Below the pieces are notes generated by a model. That model saw only the letters and a list, made by a program, of their open reading frames with translations. It made no database searches and was not told the origin of the DNA. 64,000 bases of DNA from Lytechinus pictus (lineage: Eukaryota; Echinodermata; Echinoidea; Temnopleuroida; Toxopneustidae): positions 29,534,001 to 29,598,000 of the forward strand of contig NC_087257.1 in assembly GCF_037042905.1 (NCBI RefSeq), given 5' to 3'. This document shows, piece after piece, positions 34,470-49,650 of the stretch. Within the stretch, counting starts at the first letter, position 1, and every line of letters starts with the position of its first letter. A program made the translations under genes and the position numbers.

Positions 34470-37400
34470 CTGTGGGTATGAAAGCATAAAGAGATATGAA
34501 AGTTGGTAAAGTATTGTCTTACATCAATATGCAATTGATCAAAGGAAATCATCATAATTTGACTTTTTCCTTATATCTCTTTTTGTATGAAAATTCAAAT
34601 ACGGAATTTATGAATATTATCTTCTTTTTAAAAGGGGACTATTATTCATAATTCAAGAACAAATTAGATAAAAAGAATGAAAACAGAGTGGAGAAGATAA
34701 TATTAAAAAAACAATACATAAAATGATGAGCTGAGAGATCTATGGAGAAAATGAAGTAAATAAGTGGGGCAGAGAGAGAGAGAGAGAGAGCGAGCTATGA
34801 GCTGAGGAGAAATAACACATTCATGTCTAAGCTTGTAGATTTGGGTCTCACATAAAGTGAACATTTGTAACCTATTCTACAGACTCTCAATTCGTATGAA
34901 AACCTGTATTACATACCCATATTAAAAAAACAACTCCAACTCAACAATGCAAAATATGAAATTAGGATTGGATTGAGCTCAACCCCCCAAATCTCAATGA
35001 AAACAGTTCATCTTAGAGAAGAATGTATCAAAAAAGAAAGTAGACTTACGAGGACGCATTCTCTGATTAGCAGATGAGGTTTGTCGTTTAAGAGTCTCTA
35101 ATGATGATCCACTGAATGCTCTATGTAGTGTAGTACCTGATGGACGATGGGTTAATGACCCGGACGGTACCTCACTCGGTGATAGCAGGCCTTTTGTTGC
35201 TATGGTAATCAATGTTGGGAAGAAATAGTTGAAATACAATTATTTTGGGGGGAGTTGAGATTCTATGAAATAAGACTACCTTTTTTTGACATCCAACCCT
35301 CATTTTCATTTCACTTCACTACATGAACTACGCAAGATATGATAATATGAAAGAATTATAAAATTTCTTACAATGAAAAAAAATGGAAATGAATCATTTC
35401 ATTATGTCCAACATAAAGGGGGTTGGATGTAAATACTTTAGGGAAGTGGTCTTTGGTAGCATGTGGCCTAATACATTCAAAATATTAGTTCTAAAATACC
35501 TGTAGCCAGGAAGCTACGTTTATAAGCCTGCTAACCTGAAATCTTTGGTTTCTGTTTCCCCTAGTACAAGAATTAGAATGTCAATTAAATAACAGTCACA
35601 TTCACCATACTACACGTGTACACAATATTACGCAGATCAATGCCATCATATCAAACAAAATATTTGTCACAACAACCAGAAGTCTATGTCAACTCCTATA
35701 CCTAATGGTTGCAATGAAAAAAAAATTTCAAGATAACAGGAATAAAGTTTTAGAATGCAGGCTACTGTCTAACTTACTTCTAGCTTTCAACCAAAAATGC
35801 TAAATGCAAAAGATCTGCTTCTAAAGCTTATTTCAGCAGGAGGCCGGCTTTACAAAAGTATTCTACAATGTATTCCATATGAACTTATGAACTATGGGTG
35901 ATTTCAAGTTTGGATCTCGTGTTGGTGTCGGAGGCAGTTTCAGAGCTCCAACAGCTATTTGATAACTTCACACTAAATAAGACTTGTCCAATAACTGTTT
36001 GGTAATGTGCTGATGTGAACGTCATCACTCAACACCAAACATGAAATCACCTTATGTATTTATTGGTAGATGAAGAGTTTGTGAAAGGGGGTAACAAACC
36101 TGGTGATTCAGCAGTGAATGGTCTCTTGATGATGATCGGAACGGAGGGGCGGGGTGAGTTTGGGGGGCGGGGCACTGCATGATGACTAGTGGTAGAATTA
36201 AGACTAGAGCCTACATACAGCAAACCAGGGTGTGAGTGTGTATAAACAGCATAAGAAATGGAGGAGAGTTTCATGCAGGGTAATTTTGTGAGAGGGCAGA
36301 GACAGAAAAAAGAGAAAGAGAAGATAAAGAGGGTTGTCAATGGGAGTGTGATAATAAAAAGAGGGATTATGATAAAGAGGATGAGATTAAGGAAATATTC
36401 CCAGAGAGAAGAGAGAAATAATGAGAAATACAGTTACAAAGAGAGAGAGAGATAAAGGAAGGAAATGTGATAGATGATGGGGAACAATGTACACAAAAAT
36501 GGTGAGAAAGGAATGGGTAGAAAGAAAGATGAAAACAAATGTAAATAAGAAGAAAAGGGCAAGAAGAAAGATGAGAAAAAAAAGACACACAAATACATTG
36601 TATCATGTTAAAAACCACATCAAATTATGTATGATAATCTTATTCTCAATAAACTCACGTGAACCAACAATTTAGTATCATGCATATAAATATAAAAAGT
36701 ACATACAATGAGTGAGGCACTGCAAAATATATAAAGCAATGATTTAAATTGAATTTAAAACATTATAGCAGTATATTCAGTGTATAAAATCACCCCTAGT
36801 GCATAACATTTCTGATTTTTTTATTTGATTAAGTACAAATGAAAAACACAGCAAAATGTATCAACTGTTAAAAGTTATCATGTAGAGATCATGCAAGTTT
36901 TAAGAAGACTGGTGTACAAACACTCACCAAGTACTGAGCTTCCTGAGCTACTATCAAGACTATCACAGGTTGTGGGATCATCTTCCTCTATACCACTCTC
37001 TATAATAATTGAACAGACACCAGTGGATACATACATAATTCAAATCAATTAAAATAAAGTCAATCTAGTTCAATTCAATTAAAATCAATCCAATTCAATA
37101 CTATTCAAATAAATTCAATAATTTCATTTTCATACATACGGTAAACAAACAATCAAATCAATGAAAATCGAAATAACATTACATTTTGAATACATTTCAA
37201 CTAACAGTAAAGATGAGGAAACATGACTCAATGTCCAATAAAAAAATGAGTTAAACAGTCAAATGAGTAAAGCAATTGAATTCATTTCATCCAGTTTAAT
37301 ATCAATCAAATGAATCCAATCTCATTTCAATCTGAATAGGGGTTAAATGACTAAATGACTTACTTGAAGTCAATTCAATTTATTTCAATTTGATTTGAAT

Positions 37401-40400
37401 CAATTTTTTGAATTCCTATTAGGAATAAAATAAAACCTACTAGGAATTTTAATTTGAAATATAGCATATTGATTGTACTGAATGGATCTTACCTGCACTC
37501 TTATCTGTATCAACTGAGATGTGTTTAGGTCTTATTGGACCAAGGTCTATCTGACTACCAGCTGTACTAGATAACTCATCACAAGACTCAAATACATCAC
37601 TAAAAAGGAAGAAAAAACGAGAGTGAAAATAAGGATGTTGGTAGAATTACCTAGAAAGTAATCATGCTTTCTTAATTTATTTTGGTGAAAATGAGATTTT
37701 GTGAAGAAATTATAACTTCTTTTGTCAAAAGCTCATTTAATGATGAAGATGGATTCCCCTTTTGCAGAAAGATTACAAGCAGAAATAGTAACAGCAACAA
37801 GGCGCGGATCTAACCAGATTAAACACAATATTTTAAAAGAGCCCTACCATTGTCCATATGATTATTTAAGCAGGCCTGAAATTGTACTGGATCCAACTTG
37901 GCTGAAAAGAGTATCCATTTTTTCATGCAAAGCTGTACATGTATAACTCCTTCAATCAACAAATCACTAGTGCAGAAACACATATACTATATGCAAGTGT
38001 GAAATTAAGTGCAATTTTTAGTCAGACACAAATCTTCGTGAAAGACACAGAAGTTTTATGAAAATTACAACTTATGAATATGCCGACTATGATTTTGTCC
38101 AAACAAATCAGATAAGATTGAATTCAACTCTTACTTGATCTCAGAATCACTCTTGATGCTAACTGCTCCTCCACTACCCGACAGGTTGGCTAGACGATCT
38201 ATCTTCTCTTGGGAAGCCAAGAACAACCGATGATAGTTCTGCATATTCCGTGTTGCCTCATGGTAGTGCCTAAACAAAACATAGAACATTCAACTATTAA
38301 TAAATTCAATATTCATAATATGCAGACAGTATATCCAAGGTACAAAGTGCTTAAGGCAATATTTGGCCCCCCTTTAACATTTTTCGAAATAAATCTGCCG
38401 TGACTAATTCTTCACTAATCCTTTACTAACTAGTATTTGCATTGTCAAACATCTTTGCTCCAATGATTTTTCAGGCTGCAAACTGGCAACAAATCGTGTA
38501 ATAATAGACTAATGTGCATGTGAAGGTTGTAAGAAGTGCAAAAATAGTTGTATTTTGCCTTTTTATAAACCGTTGCCTAAAGGTACCAAGTGATCCCTGT
38601 ACAAATGGGAAGTAGAGAATTCTGTATGCTGAATCACTTCCAAAACAAGATTTTATTCAAACACTTTATGAAATTAATGCAAAAATATTTCTGGCTTGCA
38701 CATACTTAATGATATGGCATGCTAGATCTGGGTCATTAGAGAGTTAGAAATCCTGGAAGTAGAAGGAAAGTTCCTGTTTTAATATACCTTTGAGTTCTCT
38801 TCCGTTCTCTTTCTAGTTTCTTCTCAAGGGAGATCTGTGTGGTCCGAAGCCCATCCATGTGACGCATTATCATGTCTGCTATTAGGCCTGCCACGCCTAC
38901 AATGTCAGGTCGCTGCTCGGGGTCAGCGGTTAAACATCTAGAGAGAGAGAGAGACAAAGAGAGAAGGTAAAAGAGGGAGAAAGAGGTGAGACACACAAAC
39001 ACACAGAGTATTAAGACATAACAAGGAGATGGATGTGAGGATAAAGGATAAGTATGTTTCACTCACTGCATAAAGACTAATTGTTATCATAACAACTGTA
39101 CAATTTCTATAACAAATTTACTATCAGCTAATCAGATCGATTGATTTCAGTAACTTGTTACAAATGTGTCATTCAGTTTTATAAAATAAGACCAAGACAG
39201 TTGAATTGAGTAAGGTTCGTGATGATTGTTTTACCTTCTAATGGTGGTACTGACAAGGTCAGAGTACTGATCAGCAGGGAGTGGTTCATAGTCAGCTTCT
39301 ACTATCTGAAAGAAACAAAAAAGAACAAATATTTATGAAACGATGAAAATCAGTGTACTCTATCCTATAATAAAATGGTTGAATTAATAAATATAAAAAT
39401 CAAAGGAAAAATTCAGCTATCAGTTTGTATTCTTTTCTTCTTTCTGTCATGTGTCTTGAGCACTTGAAGAATTGATTTGGTCATAACGGGGTCATAAATA
39501 ATAGTTATTATTATGATTATTATTATCAATATTATTATTCAGAAAAATACACAATGAAGTTTAAACTGATAAATTGTAAAAGATACAATACATGAATATA
39601 TGATACAAAATAGATATCAAATGGTAAACTATTTAAAGTTGACTCTAAATCACATAATACTAACTTACAGGATGGATATATTTACATAGAACTTGGGGAT
39701 TATGCTTCTCGAAAGCTGTTACCTTTACCTACATACAATTGATTTCCTTCCTAACATTATGTGCCAAAAGTGTGAAAACGGCTGCACCCCGTTTAGGTTT
39801 GAGATTTTAAGAGATTACCCCTACAAGGATGGAAATTTTTTAGGTTTATGATCCCCTATTGCAGGTATTTGGAAGGAAAGCATATTATTCCCTAGATAGC
39901 ACACACAGGGAAGCTTTGCTAACTACCCCTAATAAAAACAATTTCTACAAAAAAGTGCTGAAAGATCAACTACTTAAGTGATTGTTACAGACTTTTCTGT
40001 AAAACCCCACCCCCCCAAAAAAAAAAAAACACACACACACACACATGCAGTAAAGATAAACACAGTGTACAAATTCTTTAAAAATCTGGAAAAAATATGC
40101 AAGATTAAATTCAATCTGTTTGAGAATATGGCAATATTTTCTTACCTTGCTGGCGAGGGCAAGCATATTTGAGCTGTAGAACGGTGGTGTTAATGTACAC
40201 ATCTGATAGAGAATACAACCAGCGGCCCAAACATCAGCCTTCTCTCCATACGGAGTGGATTGTACAATCTCAGGACTGAAGTAAAAATAGACAGAACAGG
40301 AAATATGGGAAATATTAGGAATCATCAACATAATAGGAACTACAAGTTTAAGAAAAAACACATTCATTAAGTCATGGGTATTATATTGAAATATTGTGGT

Positions 40401-43400
40401 TGAGTAAATAGCTGATTCTTGGTCAGTCTAACTTTTCCAAATCAGGCAAATTGTCACTTGGTCCACATCCACTTGTTTCATGGCATATGTTATAATCCTT
40501 GTTCAACTACAACCTTTCAATCTAATAACCATTTGGTCTAGTTGGCATTTAGCACATTTCTAATTTTTGTCCAATTTCCAATGAGGCTAGAATTTTTTTG
40601 TATAATATACACTTACTCTTCATAAATTAGATGAACTGTTCATGAACCAAATTTGAGACTACATGTAGATTAGACTGAGACCATGGGTAAACTACACTGG
40701 GGAAACTAAATTTGTTGTCTTTATGGACAGGAAGACCTTCTATATAGGTGGTTGCTAAAGCAGGTATGGCCAGGTTTGTATGTCACTCACCAATTATAGA
40801 GTATGGTTCCTACTACTGATGTCATCTTGCTGGCATCAGGTTGCCTGGCTCTGGCTAAACCAAAATCAGCTGTAACATCAAACATAAAGTCATATTTTAG
40901 CCAAGAAAATTATATGATTTGGTTTGGGTTACCTATACTTTTGAAAATATGGATGATTATCAATCATGATAATCTGTAAAGCGATATGTACACTTGGTGC
41001 TATATAGTAAAGCATTATTATAATCACCATCACATTTCTTCTCCTATGTATAATATCAAATATGCAATTACAGGCCTCATGCTTTTGTTTCCCCTTGTAT
41101 GGCCTTTTTATAGAGAATTAATGCCTTACTGAAAGATATTATGATTGAAACAACATGATGTTGATTTGGTTTTGTTCAAGAGTGACAGTCTCATTTTAAT
41201 CTTATTTTGCAAGTCTGGAAGCAAACTTTCGAAGATGATGAATACAGTGCAAGATTTGGAAACTTGTATTGCATCTATCAAAGTCACAGTAAAAGCATCC
41301 TTGGGCCCCTTTACAAGATTCCTGTCATTAATGGCAAGTTAAGTCATTATTATAAGCTCCTGAAATTGTACAATTTGATGGGAGTAACTTTGACATAAAA
41401 TTCATCATGGAGTAAGTTCAATACGCCGAGGAGCGATAAAGGGCAAGTTTTAAGAAGGGGTTTTGAGTTCAAGGAGGGGACATCTTAAGAAGACATGGAA
41501 GGAAGGGAGAAGCACTGAATTGTACAAACTGGGAGGGGGAGGGTTGGATATCACAAGTGTGAGGTGAATCTGTCCAACCCCATTCAACAAAGACAGAAGA
41601 GCATTTTAAAATAGGACTTCTGAAAGAAGTAAATAATGATGATACTCACTGATCGTAACTCTATCCCTCTCTCCAAGCATGATATTATTAGGTGTAAGAT
41701 CTCTATGTACGATCTTCTTCTCTTTGTGAAGATATCTCAATGCAAGAACAATCTGTGGGTCAAAATGAATGAAAATAACAAAAATAATTTCATTATTTGG
41801 CTTTCGAAACAAATATTTCTAATATTCAAATTTTCATAATTATTACTCCCAATCAGTCCTTCATACAAAATCACCACTCGTAATCTTAACTATGATCAGT
41901 AATGCATATAAAGCAGAAACATTTAAGCTTTATGGGATGCATTTAGCAAAATATAGCTCTTTTAATAGTCAGAAGCCACTCAAAATAAAATTGAGTACAA
42001 TTTTTTTTTTTACAAAATTGGTATTCTTATTATCGTACTCACTTGAATGAATATGTGCCATATTCTCTCCTCAGAGAAGAGCTCATTTTTTTCTTTTAGT
42101 GAGTTGAAATGTTCGTAGAGTGGGGCTCCCTCTATCAGCTCCATTACAATATACATCTTCTCTGCTTGAGCTGTAAGGGAAAAAACAAAATATTATTTCC
42201 ATTTTCAGTGATATCATTTACAGATTAACTACTTGATTATACAGACACAAAGGGATTATCCCATAAAAACAACCAACTTCTCTGTATGTCTAACCCCCAC
42301 TTGATGGAAGAAAGGTTTGTTTACACTCACGCACTGTCAACGTTCTGTAGTAGCATACATGATTCCAATAAATTTCATTACAATATTACAACACTAAAGG
42401 CCTTTTTTACAAAAATACTTCACAAGGACTGTACAAGAAGGAAGTAAAGTTGTGTTTACACTCATGCTCTGTAAACGTTTTGTAGTAGTATACATATTTC
42501 AATAATTACAACATTACCATAGTGAAAGTTATTTTACACTCACGCTCTGTAAACGTCCTGTAGTAGCGTACAACATTTGGATGTCTCATATGTTCTTTGA
42601 CGATACTGAGTTCACTAATAATACTTTCAATACTCTTCTCCTTCTCTTTGGCTGTTCTACCCACGGCTGGATTGTTATATGAGATCTCCTTCAGGGCCAA
42701 GAAATTGCCACCGGCATTCTTCTTCACCTGAAAAATGATTGAGTAATAGAAGTTAAGAGAGGGATACAAATGCACTACCTGCACACTGAAGCTAAGACAC
42801 TGTATATAGTGCACCAAGAATACCACCACAGGATCATCACATCACCTGAAGCACTGGCAGCACCTGACACAGCACAACCCTCCCAGAACAACTTAAACAC
42901 TTTTTTGGAGAGTGCTTCAAGATTCCAGTTTATTAACAACACTTGCATCAAACAGGATGAAGTTAGATGTTAACATATCCTTTCTCTCAAATAATTCACG
43001 TAATCATTTTCCAGTAAAGCCCAAGTTCAAAATAACTAAATAATATTGAAATTCAAAATCTGGAGGAATACAATACAAGCAATACAAGCAAAGCTTTCAA
43101 GGACAGGTCCTGCACAATCTTTAATTTGGATGAGGACTTTCTGACTTTTTTAATACTGTTGTCATTTATTTTGTTTTGTGTCCGAAGATTTATTTATCAT
43201 TCTATGCCAAAAGAGGGTCTAATTAGGAGCCCAACTGCTCAAACAAATCAATACGTTTGGCGTAATATAATAAGTTCACCTTGTAGACACTACCAAAGGC
43301 ACCAGTTCCTAGATGTTCATAGACTAGATATCCTGAGACGGACTGGGTTGGTTCCTTGTTCTGGTTCGTCTCCTCAAAATTAACCTTGATAGTGTCTAAG

Positions 43401-46400
43401 AGATCAGCCTGATATAAAAATATAAAGAGAACAAAATTCAAATATGTTTACATCAGGTATGGAAATGTAGTTCACACATTAGAACCTATGCCTATAGCAT
43501 TTCCATTTATTTCAGAATAAGATAAAACATCAATGTTGATTACATGCCCTGCTCAAGGGCATAGGTGCTGTGGCCAGGGATCAAAACATACATTTTGAAA
43601 AATTATTAAAATTCATCATCATCATCATCCATTAGTATACTAGTACTTACTGGTAAAGAAGAGAGTGCTTCTACAAGGTTGTTATAAGCACTGATGTCTC
43701 TTTGGTAGTGACCAACGTCAATAAACTTCTCAAAAAGATCTGGTGGAAAGAGACGTTTAAAAAGACGACGATTCCTCTCCATACTGAACAGAAACCTTAG
43801 CGTTCGGAAAGAATTTCTCTGTGAATATGAAGAGAAATGAAAAATGCATAAAATATTTTTTTTATAAACAGGATTGTGTTAGATTTCATTGCTCTTCAAT
43901 ATCTTAGCATTAAAAATATGCCAATATTAGTAGCTAAAGACAGAGAAATAAATCCATGAATGCAGAAATGATTCTATCCAGGATCCCTACATTTAGAAAT
44001 AAATGCTTGGATGGTTCTTATTGTCGGCAGTACACTCGCCATTACAAGGTGGAGATTTGAGACTCCTATGGTGAACAACTGACAGGTTTGCCCATGACTT
44101 TCACTGACTAGTTTACTCTAAGCCAATAATAATGATAATAATATATAGCATTTATGAGGCGCCGATTTATCTAGTTTCCTATTCAATGGTGCACTATATA
44201 TTACTCTATAGATTCAGATGCAAGGACTTGCAGTAGCTTATAGCATATCTGTCAGCAAAAACCATTGAAAAAAACCTTCATAAAATGCTCCCAAAGATGT
44301 GGTACATACACATACCAATTAGAACTTCAAAGCTTATTAGAGACTAAAAGCCGTCTTTACAGTTAGGGTGTTGTTCACACTAGATAAAATAAACTACATT
44401 TAATCTCAGACTTACTTGTAAAGTCTGAACAGCCTCGCTTTCAGCTTTCTTAGAAGTCTTCTGAGGAAAGATAAGCATACCCACGCTATAGATACCATTG
44501 TTCTGTACGATCTGCTGAGCATTGGTGTCATTGTGTACAAGTTCAGTCAAAGCTGCACAACATGCTATTTGAAGAAATTCAAGAGAAAATTCAGATAAAT
44601 TACATTGCTAATAACATCAACAAATGATTGCTCTCATCTATCACACATCATATTAGAAATGAACTTCCTGTAATAGTTCTAAAATACTTTCACTATTCAT
44701 ATTCCACCTTTAGTTTGTTGGCAATATGCAGCAGTCTGTGCACTGAAAACTGAATCCTAACAGGAATGCTCTTACTACACAAGGGTCAAGTGCGGCAAAT
44801 GCAGATAAATGTCTTACCAAATGGAATATCAACAACAAATATATCATCACCCACTTTACAAAATGTAATCTCATTAAGATAATGTAATGAAGTTCATACA
44901 CATATAATTTATGAAAGAAAATATTATGACAATGAATTATATATGGACTTTTCATTTGATCTGAAAAGAGTACCAATATAATGTTAAGATACAGTTTTAG
45001 ATACGTGGTTGTATACAATCAACTGACCTGATTTGAGAGATAATATATGCTCCAGTTGAATGTCTCCCTGTAAAATAAAGATGAAATGGGAAAATTATGA
45101 ATTTTGAAGTTGTAAAAAAAAATCACTTACAAACTAGGACTATCTGTGAAATCCAGTATGCTACCTTTACATACATGTATGATGTATTGTGTGCATATAT
45201 ATGAATCTCACTCTCAGTTGATGATTACAAAACTCTAATACTAAAAGCATCAGAGCTATATTACTGCAATAATCATATAGATACATGTACTGCATTAATT
45301 TTGACAGTACATTTAATTTTGCTCACAGGCTTCAAAGTCAATGTTATAAAGGAACCATAGTTCTTACTTTCCCACATTTTTAAAATGACCCAACATTTAA
45401 TGATCATGTTAGATGTATCCATGCAGTGTTCATTTGCATAATTAAATAACAAATATTCTCATTAACAATCGTAAATCTTATCTGCATGCAGGGCTGATCA
45501 AATCAAGGAAAACAATTTTTAAATAATTTTTCAGGAGATATTGACAATCTAGATGATTTACGTTACTTCTGAATGTTTCTGAATGAATCAATGTAGAGGA
45601 TTCACAGTACACTATGTATTATTTTGTGGTCTTGTTTGGTCCTGAAAAGTTCTAACCAAACTCAACGTCTTGAGGAGAACTTGTTTAATTTGACTTACAT
45701 TATCATGAAGAGGGAATGGTAGTGAGTGATGTCTGCCTGATGAACTAGCACTGGCCAAGGCATGGGATGAACCCCTATCAGAACTGAATTCACGATCACT
45801 GAAAAACAATAGAAATACAGATTATGCAATTAATTATAACAAGAAAGCTGCAATGTGTTGAAAGATAGGAATGAGTTTAAAATGCTCGTGCATAGTTTAA
45901 ACTACACAACGATTGAAAGAATTATATTGGCAAAGCATTTAACATGTATTCTCATTGTTCTACTTTTTTAAAATCCAATAAAGAAACTACAAGGATTTGA
46001 TATGCTTAGGGTTGGGTATTCATCTAGAATCTATATACACATTCCAATATAAAAGGTTCTTCATGAAAACTTATAGGAAATATAGTATGAAAATAGAGAT
46101 GGGGTAATGAATGTAATTATTCTTAATTATTCCAAACAAGTGGAATGCCTCTGGCCGTCTCACCTGCATCACGCGATTCAATATAGCAGCAGTGCTGATT
46201 TTGAAAACTACTATAACTCGCACAAGATGTTCAGTGATACTTGGTTACTCTTATTTCCACGTTTTATGAACTAGACCAATACACTTATAGAGATATGATG
46301 GCAATTCAACAAATACCCCCAACGTGGCCAAAGTTCTTTGACCTTACATGACCTTTGACCTTGATCATGTGACCTGAAACTCGCACAGGATGTTCAGTGA

Positions 46401-49400
46401 TACTTGATTACTATTATGTCCAAGTTTTATGAACTAGACCAACACACTTTCAAATTTATGGCTGTAATTCAACAAATACCCCAATTTGGCCAAAGTTCAT
46501 TGACCCTAAATGACCTTTGACCTTGATCATGTGACCTGAAACTTGCACAGGATGTTCAGTAATACTTGATTACTATTATGTCCAAGTTTCATGAATCAGA
46601 TCCATAAACTCTTAAAGTTATGATGGTAATTCAACAGATACCCCCAATTCGGCCAAAGTTCATTGACCCTAAATGACCTTTGACCTTGGTCATGTGACGT
46701 GAAACTCATGCAGGATGTTCAGTGATACTTGATTAACCTTATGTATAAGTTTCATGAACTAGGTCCATATATTTTCTAAGTTATGATGACATTTCAAAAA
46801 CTTAACCTTAGGTTAAGATTTTGATGTTGATTCCCCCAACATGGTCTAAGTTCATTGACCCTAAATGACCTTTGACCTTGGTCATGTGACATGAAACTCA
46901 GGCAGGATGTTCAGTAATACTTGATTAACCTTATGGCCAAGTTTCATGAACTAGGTCCATATACTTTCTAAGTTATGCTGTCATTTCAAAAACTTAACCT
47001 CAGGTTAAGATTTGGTGTTGACGCCGCCGCCGCCGCCGTCGCCGCCGCTGTCGCCGCCGCCGTCGGAAAAGCGGCGCCTATAGTCTCACTCTGCTATGCA
47101 GGTGAGACAATAAAAACTGTTTAGGAATAGGGAAATGCTTTTCAAATATCTGCTATGAAATATATATACACAATATGTGTGCCCCATATCAAATGAGAAA
47201 ATCATTAATCTCAACTTTTGACAATACATACATGTACATACATTTATGGTAATGTTTACTAGAAACAATGTATGTTGAAACAATTCTCGACATTAACATT
47301 GTTTTGCATACAAAATTGGATAGGTTATCATACAATACTTACTGTAAGAGTGCCAGAAGAAGGGGTATTCCCCCCATACTTCTGACATCATTGCTAGCAT
47401 CCTGGTCTTGAGATAGCTGTACTATACACCAAACCTTTCAAAACAAACGGAAAAACTAGATTTTAATCAACAAGATAAAGAACACATTCATCTTTATATT
47501 GCAACAGTCACTCCAATAAAACAGACTCCTCACCGACCAACGGTAAGTCATTGGTACAAATAATGCAGTAGCTTTTGACAGTCTGGAGTCAGTTTTGTAA
47601 ATAATTTCACAAAATCAAAGCCTAAAAAATCAAGTAAAATAGTCATCAGTGATTAAAAAACTTATGATATATTCTCTTGTAGAATCTAACTTATGAACTA
47701 CTTTATGAAGACAGAGTAGGAGGGGAGAAAGAGACACACATGCACTTTAAATATATAGAGGGGAGAGGGTGGAAGGGGAGGAGGAAGAGAAGGATCACTT
47801 GTTTTCAAAAGTACAAATTCATGCACAATGAACTTTGCAAATAATGACCAGTCAACACAATTTATTTTAGCAAACACAAACTTCTTGTGTACACACAAGA
47901 CCTTTAGACAGGCATTAATGAGTCACTCTTTCGTGTCCTTTCTTTTTTTGTTCTGTTCAAGGCCAAAGTTAATGAAAACATGTCTGAACATGAATATAGA
48001 CTACATAAGTCAGTATCTCCTGATCCTGGGCAAATGTGTATTTGACAGAGAGTGGGAGAGTTATCTGAAAAAAAAAGACGTTAACGATTATTGGTAGACT
48101 TTGGTAACAGGATGCACAAAGGTCTATTCAGCTCCATCAGATAATCAGATTACTGTTTTTTATTTTCAAGACAAAGGATGTTCTATAGTAAATAAGAGGA
48201 TAAAGTTCTATTTTATCTCCAGTGTTATCTGTGTAGAATACAGATTGTATTTATAAGGAAGTGAGAGTAAATAAACCTGATCTATTTTGGTCAACCAACT
48301 TTCAAACATAAAAAAAAGATTCTTTATTCTATAATCCTTTAATAGTAAGTACAGATTTTATTTAAAAAGTATCTATTTAAAATAGCATCATGCCTAATAA
48401 TAATACAGCGATAAAACTTTTTTGTTTATGTTGAAAGACTACCATCTTGAGACATTTTATCCCACCATCACCCCTTCTCGTTCCTCCTTCTAATACTGAT
48501 TCTTATTAAGATTTTAATTCTGATTCTAATTCTGATTTTAATTCTGTTTCTAATTCTGATGCTTATTCTGTTTCAGGCTTTAATTCTCATTCTATTTTTA
48601 ATCTAATCTTATATCTAATCCTAACTCTAATTATTATCTATTTATCCTTCTCCTCGGCTTGGCAAGGTCACATAACAGGATGGAATTGACAAGCATCCTA
48701 AAGATATGTGTATTGAAGATTATATAACATGAATATTCCTTCAGGTAGATATATCATGATAAATACAACTCAAAATTTGACCTGGGATCCAGGGCCCTGT
48801 TGTATAAAAGCTACGAGATAATTTATTGTAACTTTGCCATCCATTAGTGACTTCTATAGGCTCCTTGATGTTGATTGGCTGAACATCATTAACATAGTAA
48901 TTACCATTGGATGGCAAAGTTACCATAATAGTCACTTTCATGCAACTAGACCCTGTTCTATCATATACAAAGCCTTGAGTATGAGTTACATACCACATTC
49001 CAGAGTAGACTGATGTTGTCTGAATGGAGAATACTCAGAAGAATTGGCATGCCATCAAATATTTTCACCTGCTCTCTCACTTGTTCTTCAATACATAATA
49101 CCTTCAGCAGACTGGCAGCAAGTCTAAACAAAAAGAGAGAAAACAATTATACATTAATACTATTTTTTATCCTGGTAATCCGAAATCATTGGGTGCTGCT
49201 TACTATCAAACTAAAAACTGTCGATAAAGACCATCCAGGGAAATTAGAAAAGTTGTCTTTATTTGAAAGTAGTTGGTTATTATGAACCTGTGTATATCAT
49301 ATACAGTATATATTTCAATGGGATACATAATTCTATGAAAACAGAAAAAGTGTTTTTTGAGGACAGCTGGTCATTCTATGAGTGCTAAGTTTTTTACTAT

Positions 49401-49591
49401 TTATATCTTATCCCTCTGTATCAAATATCAAAATGTAAAGAGTTTCCTGGAAATATTGCAAACTAGTCATATTTTAGAGCAAACTAAGTGACAGTGACTG
49501 TATAACCTCAGGTAGGAATACTGTCTTATTATACAATTACAGTAAGAACTTTTCACAATCAATCAATCAAATAAATAAATAAATAAATACA

Positions 49592-49650
<59 letters not shown>

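Larger units (their letters stand above)
35050..38937 (-). other. NEK10: NEK10 exons 23-28: coiled coil and disordered linker
   Basis: After the kinase fold, TTQISLEKKLERERKRTQR continues into exon 24 (EATRNMQNYHRLFLASQEKI), a strongly charged heptad-like helix, about residues 795-845. Exons 25-28 (about 864-1010) are Ser/Thr/Pro/Asp-rich with little hydrophobic content (IEEDDPTTCDSLDSSSGSSV) and are probably flexible and phosphorylated. Exon numbers and phases remain consistent here although similarity to vertebrate NEK10 is low. Confidence 0.85.

Noticed and set aside
36047-36618. Minus-strand open frames rich in Phe and Ser
   Set aside because: Apart from the real exon at 36100-36210 they come from the complement of a purine-rich intron tract.
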